64,000 nucleotides of DNA from NCBI GenBank assembly GCA_017051695.1, contig JAFIDK010000007.1, positions 248,001 to 312,000 of the forward strand, in the 5' to 3' direction. Below are positions 23,956 to 33,425 of the stretch, piece after piece (position 1 is the stretch's first letter; each line of letters opens with the position of its first letter). A program made the position numbers and the translations under genes. Origin of the DNA: Algoriphagus aestuarii (lineage in GTDB: Bacteria; Bacteroidota; Bacteroidia; Cytophagales; Cyclobacteriaceae). The notes under the pieces were generated by a model. It saw only the letters and a list, made by a program, of their open reading frames with translations. It was not told the origin of the DNA and did not search any database.

Positions 23956-24879
23956 TTATTGGCCATTTTCATTCTCTTTATCTTTTCGCATTTGCGCCAT
24001 TTTTATTTGGTTCTGAACCTGTTTGTGTTGGTCAGTTAAAAAATCGTAATTAATGATTCTTTTGTCTGTTCGATCCATCAACGTAAGGTGGTCTTCGCCA
24101 ATTCTGACTACCTGCAGCCTCTTATCTCCTAATTTACTGTTACTCAACTTGACATATAAGTTGCCGTCTTTTTCTGTTACTTCCGCTAACTCATTTAAAA
24201 TCGGGAAATAGTCTTTATCCACTGACTCTTGAATTGAAAGATTTGGACTCCAAGCGTTTCTTCCTAGTTCCAATTTTTGATAATAATAGAATTTATGATT
24301 GGCGATCATTTCTCTTGCTGCAGCGATATCTAACTTGTCAGAGTTATAAGCTTTCGCCGAATAAGTGGTCATCGTGCTGTTGCCTGGAGTTGTTTCATTT
24401 CCATATTGATTTCCACGCTGAAACTGGTTCCCGATATAAAGCGCATTGGCTCCCATCATAAAAGCTTCAGTTTTTAATTTGGTCAAAGCTCTGTTATTCA
24501 CATTATTCACACTGGACAAGGTAGTCACACCGACAGCTTTTGAAAAAAGATCACCTTTCATTTCCAAACCTTCCACATCCGAAGGATTGAAGGTGATAAA
24601 AACCTTTTCAATATCCAGGATTGTGTTGATTTCTTGAAAAGGTGTCGAAAACTCCTCAGTTCTTCCACTTGAAAATTCGATTTTTTCCACCACATTTTTA
24701 CTGATCGTGTAGACTACATCCTCCCCAGGAAAGGTGTATTTGATGAAATTGGTTCCGACTTCTTTGACAGTTACTTCTTTAGGACCGTCGGTCATAAACA
24801 ACCTGTCATTTTTAGTTTGAGAAAAGCTTTTGCCCGAAATAAGAAGGCAAATTAAAAGTGGGAAAATTGAATTTTTCAT
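23956..24879 (-). CDS. secreted protein of unknown function, 307 aa
   Basis: A 307-residue protein with a signal peptide (MKNSIFPLLICLLISGKSFS). The first third has a beta-rich segment with FIKYTFPGEDVVYTISKNVVEKIEFSSGR, a pattern common in Bacteroidota envelope proteins in which a short strand pair precedes an IxFxxGR motif. The middle holds AFMMGANALYIGNQ, which resembles the YbjQ/heavy-metal-binding or SHOCT-type fold loosely, and the C-terminus is charged (MAQMRKDKENENGQ). No function can be assigned. It stands alone between two terminators. Confidence 0.7.
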   Translation of the reverse strand: MKNSIFPLLICLLISGKSFSQTKNDRLFMTDGPKEVTVKEVGTNFIKYTFPGEDVVYTISKNVVEKIEFSSGRTEEFSTPFQEINTILDIEKVFITFNPSDVEGLEMKGDLFSKAVGVTTLSSVNNVNNRALTKLKTEAFMMGANALYIGNQFQRGNQYGNETTPGNSTMTTYSAKAYNSDKLDIAAAREMIANHKFYYYQKLELGRNAWSPNLSIQESVDKDYFPILNELAEVTEKDGNLYVKLSNSKLGDKRLQVVRIGEDHLTLMDRTDKRIINYDFLTDQHKQVQNQIKMAQMRKDKENENGQ

Positions 24880-25125
24880 CAGGAATTCAGGATTTAGTTT
24901 AAAGCCAAAGATTGAAAATAATTACGTATTAGTTAAACGAATGTTTGGCTTAAATAACCATTTATATAAAAAATATGATTGTCCGCATTGATGCCAGTTG
25001 CCTTATTTTCTTTGGTTGATTGGCAGGAAGACCGATGACGGATGACCGAAGCAGCCTCACAACTAGAGTTTACCATTTATTAAGCCGCTTTAATCTATTA
25101 ACTGGTAAAATAGCGGAAATACATA

Positions 25126-25159
25126 ATAAAAAATCCCTCAGACTTTCGTTTGAGGGATT
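25126..25159 (-). terminator. terminator of typA
   Basis: On the minus strand AATCCCTCA and TGAGGGATT form a 9-bp stem, followed by TTTTTTATT. The remaining 250 bases up to 24880 hold no gene; a short GACCGATGACGGATGACCGA repeat lies near 25030. Confidence 0.9.
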
Positions 25160-25181
25160 CCTTGGAATATATCAAATTGAA

Positions 25182-26987
25182 TTAAGCGTCTTTTTTCGCC
25201 ATTCTGTTTCTTTCGTTTTCATCCAAATAAATTTTTCTCATTCGGATGGTTTTAGGAGTGATTTCCAGGTATTCGTCTTTCTGGATGTATTCCATGGATT
25301 CTTCCAAAGAGAATTTTACTGCCGGAGCGATCTTGGTGTTGTCATCAGAACCCGAGGCACGCATGTTAGTCAATTTCTTGCCTTTCTGCACATTTACTAC
25401 GATATCGTTGTCTCTGTTGTGAGCTCCGATTACCTGACCTCCATAAAGTTCCTCTCCTGGATCTACGAAGAAAGTTCCTCTGTCCTGAAGTTTATCAATA
25501 GCATAAGCAGTACACTGGCCACCTTCCATAGAGATAATAGAGCCATTATTTCTTTCTGGAATTGCTCCTTTGAAAGGCTCATATGCAGTAAATCTATGGT
25601 TCATGATCGCTTCACCTTGTGTGGCAGTCAACACGTTATTTCTTAAGCCGATCAATCCTCTAGAAGGTATTTTGAACTCTAAGTGTTGAAGATCACCTTT
25701 TGGCTCCATGATCAGCAATTCACCTTTACGCTGAGTTGCCAATTCAATCACTTTACCGGCAGATTCAGCAGGTACATCTACTACCAAAGTTTCGATAGGT
25801 TCGTTTTTTACTCCGTCGATTTCTCGGAAGATCACCTGTGGTTGACCCACTTGAAGTTCGTAACCTTCTCTTCTCATCGTTTCGATCAAAACTGACAAGT
25901 GAAGAATACCTCGACCGTATACCAAGAATTTATCTTCAGAATCAGTAGATTCCACTCTCAAAGCCAAGTTCTTTTCAGTCTCCTTCATCAAACGATCTCT
26001 CAAGTGACGGGAAGTCACAAATTTTCCTTCTTTACCGAAGAAAGGAGAGTTGTTGATTGTGAAAAGCATATTCATGGTTGGCTCATCAATCGCAATTCTT
26101 TGAAGTGGCTCAGGGTTTTCTGCTGCCGCAATGGTATCTCCGATTTCGAAATCTTCAATTCCAGTTACTGCACAAATATCACCAGCTACCACTTCCGTAA
26201 CTTTGGCTTTACCCAAACCTTCGAAGGTGTGTAGTTCTTTGATTTTTACTTTTTTGAAAACATCATCCACCTTGCAAAGAGTCACTTGAGCACCTTCTTT
26301 GATCGTTCCTCTTTTTACCCTTCCGATCGCGATACGGCCAACGAAGTTAGAGTAATCCAACGAAGTGATTTGCATTTGTAGGGATCCTTCCTCGATTTTC
26401 GGAGCAGGAATATGGTCAACAATCGCATCCAACAATGGAATGATAGAATCGGTAGGGTTTTTCCAATCCGGGCCCATCCAGTTTTGCTTGGCAGAACCAT
26501 ATAGCGTTTGGAAATCCAACTGCTCCTCTGTTGCGTCTAAGTTGAACATCAAGTCAAAAACTGCCTCGTGAACTTCGTCAGGACGACAGTTTTCTTTGTC
26601 AACTTTGTTTACAACAACGATTGGAGTCAATCCTAGGTCTAACGCTTTGCCAAGAACGAATCTTGTCTGAGGCATTGGTCCTTCGAATGCATCCACCAAA
26701 AGGATAACGCCATCCGCCATCTTCAAAACACGTTCTACTTCACCACCAAAATCGGCGTGACCAGGAGTGTCAATGATGTTGATTTTGGTGTCTCTGTATC
26801 GAACCGAAACGTTTTTAGATAGAATGGTAATTCCTCTTTCACGTTCCAAGTCGTTGTTATCCAAGATCAGGTCATCAAACTGTTGGTTCTCTCTGAAAAT
26901 TTTAGAAGCATGAATGATTTTATCAACCAAGGTAGTTTTGCCGTGGTCAACGTGTGCGATGATCGCGATATTCCGAATATTCTGCAT
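25182..26987 (-). CDS. typA: translational GTPase TypA/BipA
   Basis: A 601-residue ribosome-associated GTPase that helps 50S assembly and stress adaptation. The start at 26987 gives MQNIRNIAIIAHVDHGKTTL, with the G1 motif at once; ten extra residues upstream are possible but unlikely. Seen: the DTPGHADFGGEVERVL G3 region, NKVD for G4, and the TypA-specific C-terminal part (GRGILHLSVLIETMRREG, then SRGLIGLRN and GQVIGAH). Length and domain order match TypA; it is not EF-G or LepA. The gene is monocistronic, with its own terminator. Confidence 0.97.
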   Translation of the reverse strand: MQNIRNIAIIAHVDHGKTTLVDKIIHASKIFRENQQFDDLILDNNDLERERGITILSKNVSVRYRDTKINIIDTPGHADFGGEVERVLKMADGVILLVDAFEGPMPQTRFVLGKALDLGLTPIVVVNKVDKENCRPDEVHEAVFDLMFNLDATEEQLDFQTLYGSAKQNWMGPDWKNPTDSIIPLLDAIVDHIPAPKIEEGSLQMQITSLDYSNFVGRIAIGRVKRGTIKEGAQVTLCKVDDVFKKVKIKELHTFEGLGKAKVTEVVAGDICAVTGIEDFEIGDTIAAAENPEPLQRIAIDEPTMNMLFTINNSPFFGKEGKFVTSRHLRDRLMKETEKNLALRVESTDSEDKFLVYGRGILHLSVLIETMRREGYELQVGQPQVIFREIDGVKNEPIETLVVDVPAESAGKVIELATQRKGELLIMEPKGDLQHLEFKIPSRGLIGLRNNVLTATQGEAIMNHRFTAYEPFKGAIPERNNGSIISMEGGQCTAYAIDKLQDRGTFFVDPGEELYGGQVIGAHNRDNDIVVNVQKGKKLTNMRASGSDDNTKIAPAVKFSLEESMEYIQKDEYLEITPKTIRMRKIYLDENERNRMAKKDA

Positions 26988-27135
26988 GGTTTGCCTAATT
27001 GAGCCGCAAAAGTACAAATAATATTTGGGAATCAGGTTATCAAATCGTGAAGTATAAACTTAAAAGTCTGAAAAGCCGAGCATTGCTAGGTGACATGCCT
27101 CAATCGGTAGTTGATTCCTATTTTAAGAAAGTAAC

Positions 27136-27834
27136 CTAGCCTTCGTATATAGCCTGTAGTTTTCTTGTTTCTTCAATACATCTGTTGAGCACTCTAGGGA
27201 TAAGAAAAACAGAAATGAAACTTAGGAATACAAAGCCTAGCATGAAATAGGTGGCTATACTTTGGAATGTAAAAGCGAGAGAATAATGCGGATTCTCTAA
27301 ATAACGCAAGCCATAAAAATTGAATTGAAGTAGCATGTTTAATACTACAAAAGCATTTACAGAGCTTTTAAATGCTACATAATTCTTAAGCTTTTTGATG
27401 GTTTTTCCATATAAGATAAAAATTCCCGCAAGACCAGCTAAAAAGAAAATTGCTCCACAAATGGGGAGGCTTAGTTCGTGACCAAGCGGTCTAGTATTTA
27501 CACTTAACCAATACAGGATGAATCCTATTGCTGTTGGATATAAGATTCTATAGCTAGTGAAAAGGGATTGGAATTCCTCCAAGTAGAATTTTCGATAGCG
27601 TCTTTCTATGCTTTTGGTATAAGACTCAGCCAAATCAGAAAAACCAAAAATTCCAAATTCGCTATGAACTTTGAGGAAAGCATCGTCAAGCGACATGTTT
27701 GGTTTTTCTTCTAAAAGCACTTCTACCTTACAAGCTACATGATCCAAGATCTCATATTGCAAATCGATCTCAGGATAGCCTTTAGAGGAAATCAGTTTTT
27801 TGAGTGTGTTTATTTGAGATGGGGAAAGTTTCAT
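27136..27834 (-). CDS. membrane protein of the PadR-linked HAAS-like family (copy 3)
   Basis: A 232-residue protein: an N-terminal soluble helical domain (QINTLKKLISSKGYPEIDLQ, then EILDHVACKVEVLL) followed by four hydrophobic segments. This layout, downstream of a PadR regulator, matches the HAAS/DUF1700-type membrane proteins controlled by PadR. It is the most diverged of three tandem copies: the opening MRxLSEQELDQVKKAI of the other two is replaced by MKLSPSQINTLKKLI. Its start overlaps the stop of the gene before it by 4 bases. The role is unknown; some relatives act as sensors linked to ABC transporters or sigma-factor control. Confidence 0.7.
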   Translation of the reverse strand: MKLSPSQINTLKKLISSKGYPEIDLQYEILDHVACKVEVLLEEKPNMSLDDAFLKVHSEFGIFGFSDLAESYTKSIERRYRKFYLEEFQSLFTSYRILYPTAIGFILYWLSVNTRPLGHELSLPICGAIFFLAGLAGIFILYGKTIKKLKNYVAFKSSVNAFVVLNMLLQFNFYGLRYLENPHYSLAFTFQSIATYFMLGFVFLSFISVFLIPRVLNRCIEETRKLQAIYEG

Positions 27835-28517
27835 AACAGTTCAGTTTTGAATTTAACCTTCCAGGTTTCATAAATACTTAGAGAATGAAGTATTACGGCG
27901 TAACAAAAAATGATACTAAATAGATTTAAATATAAATCAGGGATGCCTTCCGTCCACCCTAACATTCTGGGAACATTTAGAAATAGATTGTAAAAGTGAA
28001 GTGGTAAGACAATCGAAACTGTCAACTTGGAATTGGCAATAGAAGTGACATTGTTGATTTTATCACCCAATATTTTCTTGATAATGGCTAGTTTTTCTTT
28101 GTTTCGAAAATTTACATACAAAGCAAAACCTGCGATGTAGATTAAAGGAAGACCGAATAACAGAAGAATTTGATTTTTAAAACTAAACGAATTAACCGTA
28201 AATGTTAGCAGAGCTAAAATGGTTGCATTGAAGAGAAATCTTGGCCAGCTGAAGTACGATTTTATAATTTTCCATTGAGTATTTCGAATAGATTTTCCTG
28301 TTGATTTCTGGAGATCATATTCTAGTTTTTTACAATAGGCAATAGTCCATTTTTCATCTAATAGGTTTATTTGCTCTTCAAATCTCGAGCTTTCAAAACC
28401 TTCCAAATGACTTACATAATGGTCATAGATTTCCAAAAGGATTTCCGCTGAAGTCAATTCCTTCGCCGAAATGGCCTTTTTTACCTGATCAAGTTCCTGT
28501 TCTGAAAGCTGTCTCAT
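27831..28517 (-). CDS. membrane protein of the PadR-linked HAAS-like family (copy 2)
   Basis: A 228-residue protein that begins MRQLSEQELDQVKKAISAKE and has EILLEIYDHYVSHLEGFESS near residue 25-45, almost the same as copy 1. Four hydrophobic segments follow. The N-terminal similarity to copy 1 (about 40 residues nearly identical) with a much more variable membrane part suggests duplication with selection to keep the soluble domain. It overlaps its neighbours on both sides by 4 bases, so all three are translationally coupled. Confidence 0.72.
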   Translation of the reverse strand: MRQLSEQELDQVKKAISAKELTSAEILLEIYDHYVSHLEGFESSRFEEQINLLDEKWTIAYCKKLEYDLQKSTGKSIRNTQWKIIKSYFSWPRFLFNATILALLTFTVNSFSFKNQILLLFGLPLIYIAGFALYVNFRNKEKLAIIKKILGDKINNVTSIANSKLTVSIVLPLHFYNLFLNVPRMLGWTEGIPDLYLNLFSIIFCYAVILHSLSIYETWKVKFKTELL

Positions 28518-29194
28518 ATCAGTGAGGTTTTAGATTTGAGCTTCCAGGCTTTCAATAGAGTTAAAAAATAACCCAAATAGAGTATGGCAAGAAAAAAAGT
28601 AATGAATGTATAATAGGGATTTGTAAAAGGATCAGTAAACCCTAAATTTTTTGGAGCTAAAACACTTAAAGTAAGTGTGCTGAGAATGAAACTCCATTGT
28701 CCTAGAATAATTTTTAAATAGTCAGATTGAATGTAATTCGAAACGCCGAGTGTCTTTTTTAAGCTCCTGATTTTAACTGTGGATTTTATTGAAATCCAGG
28801 CGATAAGCAAAAGAATAATTCCTAGTGGAACTAAAATCACAACTGTTCTAGTTCGGCCATCGATTGTTGTCCATAGAATGGAAATTAGGCTGAAAGTTGT
28901 TGCTGTAACTATAAATCTTGGCCATGAAAATTGAGATTTGAATATTTTCCATTGTAGAGTTCTCATTCCTTTGTGTGTGGAGTCAAAGTGTTTTTCCTGG
29001 AGCTCTTTACAATAGTTATGGGTAAACTTCATTTCCAATTCTAACATCTCCGTCTCGAATTCTGAATCTTCAAAACTCTCCAAATGACTTACGTAGTGGT
29101 CATAGATCTCCATTAGAATTTCCGCTGAGATCAATTCCTTGGCTGCAATAGCTTTTTTTACTTGATCAAGTTCCTGTTCTGAAAGTTTTCTCAT
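28514..29194 (-). CDS. membrane protein of the PadR-linked HAAS-like family (copy 1)
   Basis: A 226-residue protein, first of three tandem paralogues after the padR gene. It begins MRKLSEQELDQVKKAIAAKE, with EILMEIYDHYVSHLESFEDS, and has the WKIFKSQFSWPRFIVTAT segment before four membrane helices; copy 2 has WKIIKSYFSWPRFLFNAT at the same place. It starts 19 bases after the padR stop codon. The PadR protein likely represses the whole set. Confidence 0.72.
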   Translation of the reverse strand: MRKLSEQELDQVKKAIAAKELISAEILMEIYDHYVSHLESFEDSEFETEMLELEMKFTHNYCKELQEKHFDSTHKGMRTLQWKIFKSQFSWPRFIVTATTFSLISILWTTIDGRTRTVVILVPLGIILLLIAWISIKSTVKIRSLKKTLGVSNYIQSDYLKIILGQWSFILSTLTLSVLAPKNLGFTDPFTNPYYTFITFFLAILYLGYFLTLLKAWKLKSKTSLI

Positions 29195-29213
29195 AGTTGT
29201 CCCGTTAAAAAAA

Positions 29214-29561
29214 TCAGATGTTAAAACCTGGTTTGATTTCTGGATTCAAAATCCTTTGAAGGTTTTCCACAAATCCTTGAAGTTCGGATAGTTTACTTGT
29301 CACTTCCTTTTGGCCGTCTTTGGTTAGGCTATAATATTTCCGAACGCGGTTATCCACTTGCTGAATCTCTGTTGTGAGTAATCCCTCAGCCTCCAATTTG
29401 TGCAGGGCAGGGTAAAGCGCTCCTTCAGTGATTTTGATTTCTCCTGCAGTCAGTTCCTTGACACGCTGGGTGATTTCGTAGCCATACATCTTCTCATTTT
29501 CCTCAAGTAGTTTGAGGATTATGGTTTGGAGTGAGCCTTTGATAAGATTGTTGTTTGACAT
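29214..29561 (-). CDS. PadR-family transcriptional regulator
   Basis: A 115-residue winged-helix repressor. Seen: LLEENEKMYGYEITQRV, the PadR hallmark (YGYEI), ITEGALYPALHKLEAEGLL for the recognition helix and wing, and VDNRVRKYYSLTKDGQ for the beta wing. It lacks the long C-terminal dimerisation helices of PadR subfamily 1, so it belongs to the short subfamily 2, normally encoded beside the membrane proteins it controls. It is the first gene of the four-gene unit and likely regulates it; the inducer is unknown. Confidence 0.9.
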   Translation of the reverse strand: MSNNNLIKGSLQTIILKLLEENEKMYGYEITQRVKELTAGEIKITEGALYPALHKLEAEGLLTTEIQQVDNRVRKYYSLTKDGQKEVTSKLSELQGFVENLQRILNPEIKPGFNI

Positions 29562-29692
29562 GGGTTTGCTGTTTTGCCTAGCTTCACCAAATATATAAAA
29601 TAATTATATACATAGGAATCTTAGGTGTTGTTTCATTTCTTGAGGTCTGAAAGAATGGCATTAGACTAAAACCCTTTGGCCAGCTAACCTGT

Positions 29693-29721
29693 AGACCGAA
29701 GTGGGTTTCTGTCTTCGGTCT
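29693..29721 (+). repeat. small palindrome upstream of glsA
   Basis: AGACCGAAG (29693-29701) and CTTCGGTCT (29713-29721) are inverted copies with an 11-base loop. The GACCGA part recalls the repeats at 17788 and 25030. Confidence 0.6.
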
Positions 29722-29784
29722 CCTGTCTTCCAGCTTTTATCACAAAACTCTTTCTTTCTCTTCCAATTTTCCACAATTTCCAGA

Positions 29785-30699
29785 ATGGAATACCAAGAGC
29801 TAATTGAAGAAGTATACAAGGAGGTACAAGCAGAAAACCTGAAAGGCAAAGTGGCAGATTATATTCCAGAGATTGCCACTGTAGACCCTAATCAGTTCGG
29901 AATAGCACTGGTTGATTTAAAAGGAAATGTTTATGGGGTAGGAGATTACCGGAATCCATTTTCTATCCAAAGTATCAGTAAGGTTTTTACGCTTACCATG
30001 GTTTTTAACTTTTTTAATTCCAAACTATGGACCAGAGTAAATGTTGAGCCTAGTGGAGATCCATTTAATTCCATTGCCCAGCTGGAATATGAAAAGGGGA
30101 TTCCCAGAAATCCCTTTATCAACGCCGGAGCTTTGGTGATTACAGATGCTTTAAGTAGTAAGTTCGAATATCCGATCGAAGAAATCTCAACTTTTATCAA
30201 TGAGTTAGCTGGTGAATCCTGTGTGAAAATCAATCCAGATGTCAAGAATTCTGAAATGAAACATGGTGAGCGTAATACCGCTTTGGCATATTTTTTAAAA
30301 TCATTCAAAAATTTCAACAATCCCGTTGACCAAGTCCTAGATGTTTATTTTTCCCATTGTGCGATGGAGATGAGTTGCGTGGATCTAGCCAGATCGTTTT
30401 CTTTTTTGGCAAATGATGGCTTTTCGATTTTTGCCAATCGACAAATTTTAACAGAAAGTCAGTCCAGAAGAGTGAATGCCTTGATGTTGACCTGTGGGTT
30501 TTACGATGAGGCGGGAGAATTTGCGTTTAAAGTGGGTTTGCCTGGTAAAAGTGGTGTAGGTGGCGGCGTGGCTGCTGTGATGCCGCATAAATTCAGCATA
30601 GCGGTTTGGAGCCCTGAGCTTAATGAGAAAGGAAATTCCGTCAAATCAATCCGTGCCTTAGAGCTCTTGACAGATAAGTTGGCGTTTTCTCTGTTTTAA
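29785..30699 (+). CDS. glsA: glutaminase A
   Basis: A 304-residue beta-lactamase-fold enzyme that hydrolyses glutamine to glutamate and ammonia. The start at 29785 (MEYQELIEEVYKEVQ) is chosen; upstream residues cross the palindrome. Seen: GDYRNPFSIQSISKVF with the catalytic Ser-x-x-Lys, NPFINAGALV, ARSFSFLAN in the second half and GLPGKSGVGGGV with the KSG motif. The length is normal. It is divergent from the PadR unit and has no clear partner. Confidence 0.95.
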   Translation: MEYQELIEEVYKEVQAENLKGKVADYIPEIATVDPNQFGIALVDLKGNVYGVGDYRNPFSIQSISKVFTLTMVFNFFNSKLWTRVNVEPSGDPFNSIAQLEYEKGIPRNPFINAGALVITDALSSKFEYPIEEISTFINELAGESCVKINPDVKNSEMKHGERNTALAYFLKSFKNFNNPVDQVLDVYFSHCAMEMSCVDLARSFSFLANDGFSIFANRQILTESQSRRVNALMLTCGFYDEAGEFAFKVGLPGKSGVGGGVAAVMPHKFSIAVWSPELNEKGNSVKSIRALELLTDKLAFSLF

Positions 30700-30760
30700 T
30701 TTTCTTTAAAAATTTAGTTTGGATCTTTTTTTGATACTCTTTTCAAAATGACACGCTAGG

Positions 30761-31351
30761 ATGAAAGATTTGCGTTTTTACTTTCTGTTTTTCACGTTAT
30801 TCCTTAGTGCTTTTTTGGCTTTTGGCCAGAATAAAGGTCCCGGGTTTGGCATAAAAGGAGGTTTGAATTATTCTACTTCAGGTAAATACTTTCAAGATGC
30901 CGAGACCATCTGGAAAAACCCCGGCGCTTCCTCTGGATATCATGTGGGAGCCTTTTACAAATTCGGAAACTACGACCTTTTCTTGAGACCTGAATTGGTT
31001 TACTCCAATACCAAATTTGACACAGGCCTGGGAACTGTCAAAATGCAGCGTATGGATGCGCCTGTACTTGTGGGATTGAACTTTTTTAAATTGATCAGCT
31101 TAGTAGGAGGACCATCGTTTCACTATAGTTTAAAGGATAATTATTCTGATTTTTTTGAAAATTCGCCCAATAAGCGATTATTCTTAGGATATCAATTTGG
31201 ACTTGGATTCAATGTCGGTCCAGTAGGTTTAGACTTAAGATATGAGCGGGTATTTAATGACCAGAAGTTGACTTTGGATCAGTTTTTAAAGAGAAAAGAC
31301 AATTTTAGAACCGAGCAAATCATTCTGGGTCTTTCTTTTCAGATCAAATAG
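30761..31351 (+). CDS. outer-membrane beta-barrel protein
   Basis: A 196-residue protein with a signal peptide (FLFFTLFLSAFLAFGQ) and a porin-like barrel: FGIKGGLNYST at the start of the mature chain, alternating aromatic strands (YDLFLRPELVYSNTKF, GVGLDLRYERVF type) and the terminal strand QIILGLSFQIK. Such small PorT-like or OmpW-like barrels are common in Bacteroidota and have no known substrate. It follows glsA by 61 bases and may be co-transcribed; no functional link is evident. Confidence 0.8.
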   Translation: MKDLRFYFLFFTLFLSAFLAFGQNKGPGFGIKGGLNYSTSGKYFQDAETIWKNPGASSGYHVGAFYKFGNYDLFLRPELVYSNTKFDTGLGTVKMQRMDAPVLVGLNFFKLISLVGGPSFHYSLKDNYSDFFENSPNKRLFLGYQFGLGFNVGPVGLDLRYERVFNDQKLTLDQFLKRKDNFRTEQIILGLSFQIK

Positions 31352-31355
31352 AAGT

Positions 31356-32021
31356 TCATTCTTCTACCAAGAAGGGTGTGAAGATTTCTTTCCAAAGCGC
31401 ATATCCCTTTTCATTCATATGCAGATTGTCGCCAATAAAAATATCTGCACGTGGAACCCCTGTTTTATCCAACATGATATCCCAGACATTGACAAAATTC
31501 ACATTTTTATGTGCTGTACAATATTGACGCATCAGGTCATTGAGAACCATATAGGAAGTTTTTAATTCCCATCTTGAAGGGCTAGGTTTTGCAGAGATTA
31601 AATTGACAGTAGTATTGGGCAATTGTTTCTGGATTCTGGATACAATTCTATCTAAAGTAGCCATGATTTCAGCCGCAGTTATACCGCCATTGATATCGTT
31701 ATCTCCTTCATAAATAAACACTTTGGATGGCTCTAACCTCAAAACAAGTGGAAACAACTGTGTCTCCAGATCCTCTGCTGTAGATCCACCAAAACCTGTA
31801 TTGATGATAGGGACTTCAGGGAATTGATCTTGTAGGCTTTTCCACATTCTCACGCTGGAGCTACCGGTAAAAACGACGCTACCTTTTGCCCAACCAGCGC
31901 TATCTAATTGATGGCTTATTGTCTCAACTTCCTTATCGAATTTGTTGCTTTGAGCAAATGTGAAATTTAATCCTAAAAGGAGGCCGACAAAGAGTGTGGT
32001 AAAGAGTGATTTTGAGTTCAT
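31356..32021 (-). CDS. SGNH/GDSL-family hydrolase
   Basis: A 221-residue exported esterase-type enzyme with a signal peptide (FVGLLLGLNFTFAQ). Seen: FTGSSSVRMWKSL, where the usual GDS is GSS and the middle serine is the likely nucleophile; GFGGSTAEDL for block II; YEGDNDINGG for block III (GxND); and DNLHMNEKGYALW with the Asp-His of block V. The intact blocks suggest an active esterase, perhaps a carbohydrate deacetylase. It is convergent with the barrel gene, with 4 bases between. Confidence 0.85.
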   Translation of the reverse strand: MNSKSLFTTLFVGLLLGLNFTFAQSNKFDKEVETISHQLDSAGWAKGSVVFTGSSSVRMWKSLQDQFPEVPIINTGFGGSTAEDLETQLFPLVLRLEPSKVFIYEGDNDINGGITAAEIMATLDRIVSRIQKQLPNTTVNLISAKPSPSRWELKTSYMVLNDLMRQYCTAHKNVNFVNVWDIMLDKTGVPRADIFIGDNLHMNEKGYALWKEIFTPFLVEE

Positions 32022-32261
32022 GTCTTAAATATATTCCCTTTTACGTATTGACCAAAACCGTTCATAACATGCTCAAAGTCGTACACTTCGGACAGATTTC
32101 CATTTTGTCCTCTTATTTTTCTGTCACAATTTTTCAGTTAAAATCCTTGTTTTTGAGCTTTTTTTGTTGATTTCGTCACATTTATGTCTTTGTGTAAGAA
32201 AAGAGAGGTTTTTTGGAGAAGTTTTAGCGTTATAATGACAAATCTTCCAAATACCCACTAC

Positions 32262-33383
32262 ATGGAACAACTCACTCGTTTTTTCTGGTTTTGCAGCGGA
32301 GCTAATTTCTCATTGCTGAAAAGGTCTCCTACAGAATCCAATAAATACATAGGTATCGGCGCAACTGTATTCTTCACAGGGATATTAGCTGCATTAGCGG
32401 CGGGATATGCCCTGTATACGGTTTTTCAATCTATTATACCTGCCATATTCTTTGGGCTTCTTTGGGGATTTATGATTTTCAATTTGGATCGTTTTATCGT
32501 TTCCAGCATGCGTAAACGCGAAAATGCCTGGTCTGAATGGAAACTGGCTATTCCCCGGTTAGTCCTTGCAGTTTTGCTTGCTTTGGTGATTTCAAAACCG
32601 CTCGAATTGAAAATGTTTGAAAGAGAAATCAATCGAAAGATTGACGAAAAGCGGACTGAGTTTATCACCCAATCCAAAGTGAATTTGGCGAAAGGTTTTC
32701 CTGAAATCCAGGAGCTGGAAGCAAAAATAGATACACTCAAAGCTGAAGTATCCACTGCTGAGGGATTCCGCAATCAACTCCAAAAAGAATACGATGCGGA
32801 GCGATTTGGTGAAAAAACTGCCGGAACAAGTGGAATTGTCGGTTTGGGAACTAATGCCAAGAAAAAGGAAGAACAACTTGACGCCTCTCAAATTGCCTTG
32901 GATGAGTTAAGAAAAAGGAATCAGGTCAGAATTGACACCTTGGAAGCTCAGATTCGGGAATTTATGGCTTTGCGCCAAGCTGAATTTGAAAAGCAGCAAC
33001 CAGGGATTGAAGGGTTTGATGGCCTGGCAGCGAGAATGGATGCACTTGCTACTCTGACGGAAGAGAGTTCAGCCATGGCATTGGCTAATGTCTTTATCAT
33101 GCTCTTGTTTATTGCGATTGAGACTGCGCCGATTTTCGTAAAATTGATTTCCCCACGTGGTCCCTATGATGAATATCTGGAGTTGCATGAGGATCGGGTA
33201 AGGCTGTTTAAAAGTGAGAAATGGACCAAGGCAAAAGGAGAATCGAAAGCCAGAGTGGATTATTTCCAAGAAACGCATTTCTATGCTACTGACCTCAATA
33301 AGGAAAAGACCAATAGAAAAAATAAAGCCCATACTGAAGCGGAAATTGAGGAAATCGAATCTAAATGGAGGAATAAAGTTTAA
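32262..33383 (+). CDS. DUF4407 membrane protein
   Basis: A 373-residue membrane protein with MEQLTRFFWFCSGANFSLL at the start, two or three hydrophobic segments in the first 120 residues, a long charged coiled-coil-like stretch (about residues 120-260, rich in Glu, Lys and Gln) and a further membrane helix (ALANVFIMLLFIAIETAPIF). This fits DUF4407. An ATG 27 bases upstream (MTNLPNTHY) is also possible. The function of the family is unknown; the topology suggests a large cytoplasmic or periplasmic coiled coil anchored at both ends. Confidence 0.82.
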   Translation: MEQLTRFFWFCSGANFSLLKRSPTESNKYIGIGATVFFTGILAALAAGYALYTVFQSIIPAIFFGLLWGFMIFNLDRFIVSSMRKRENAWSEWKLAIPRLVLAVLLALVISKPLELKMFEREINRKIDEKRTEFITQSKVNLAKGFPEIQELEAKIDTLKAEVSTAEGFRNQLQKEYDAERFGEKTAGTSGIVGLGTNAKKKEEQLDASQIALDELRKRNQVRIDTLEAQIREFMALRQAEFEKQQPGIEGFDGLAARMDALATLTEESSAMALANVFIMLLFIAIETAPIFVKLISPRGPYDEYLELHEDRVRLFKSEKWTKAKGESKARVDYFQETHFYATDLNKEKTNRKNKAHTEAEIEEIESKWRNKV

Positions 33384-33394
33384 TTCTAAAAATC

Positions 33395-33424
33395 AAAAAC
33401 AGGGATGGTTCAATCCCTGTTTTT
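33395..33424 (+). terminator. bidirectional terminator between convergent genes
   Basis: AAAAACAGGGAT and ATCCCTGTTTTT form a stem with a six-base loop, with A and T runs at the base, serving both the DUF4407 and the DUF5995 genes. Confidence 0.88.
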
Positions 33425-33425
33425 G

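Noticed and set aside
25020-25646. A 208-codon plus-strand frame opposite the C-terminal half of typA.
   Set aside because: It is a shadow of a strongly conserved gene, with no domain, and it reads through the typA terminator.
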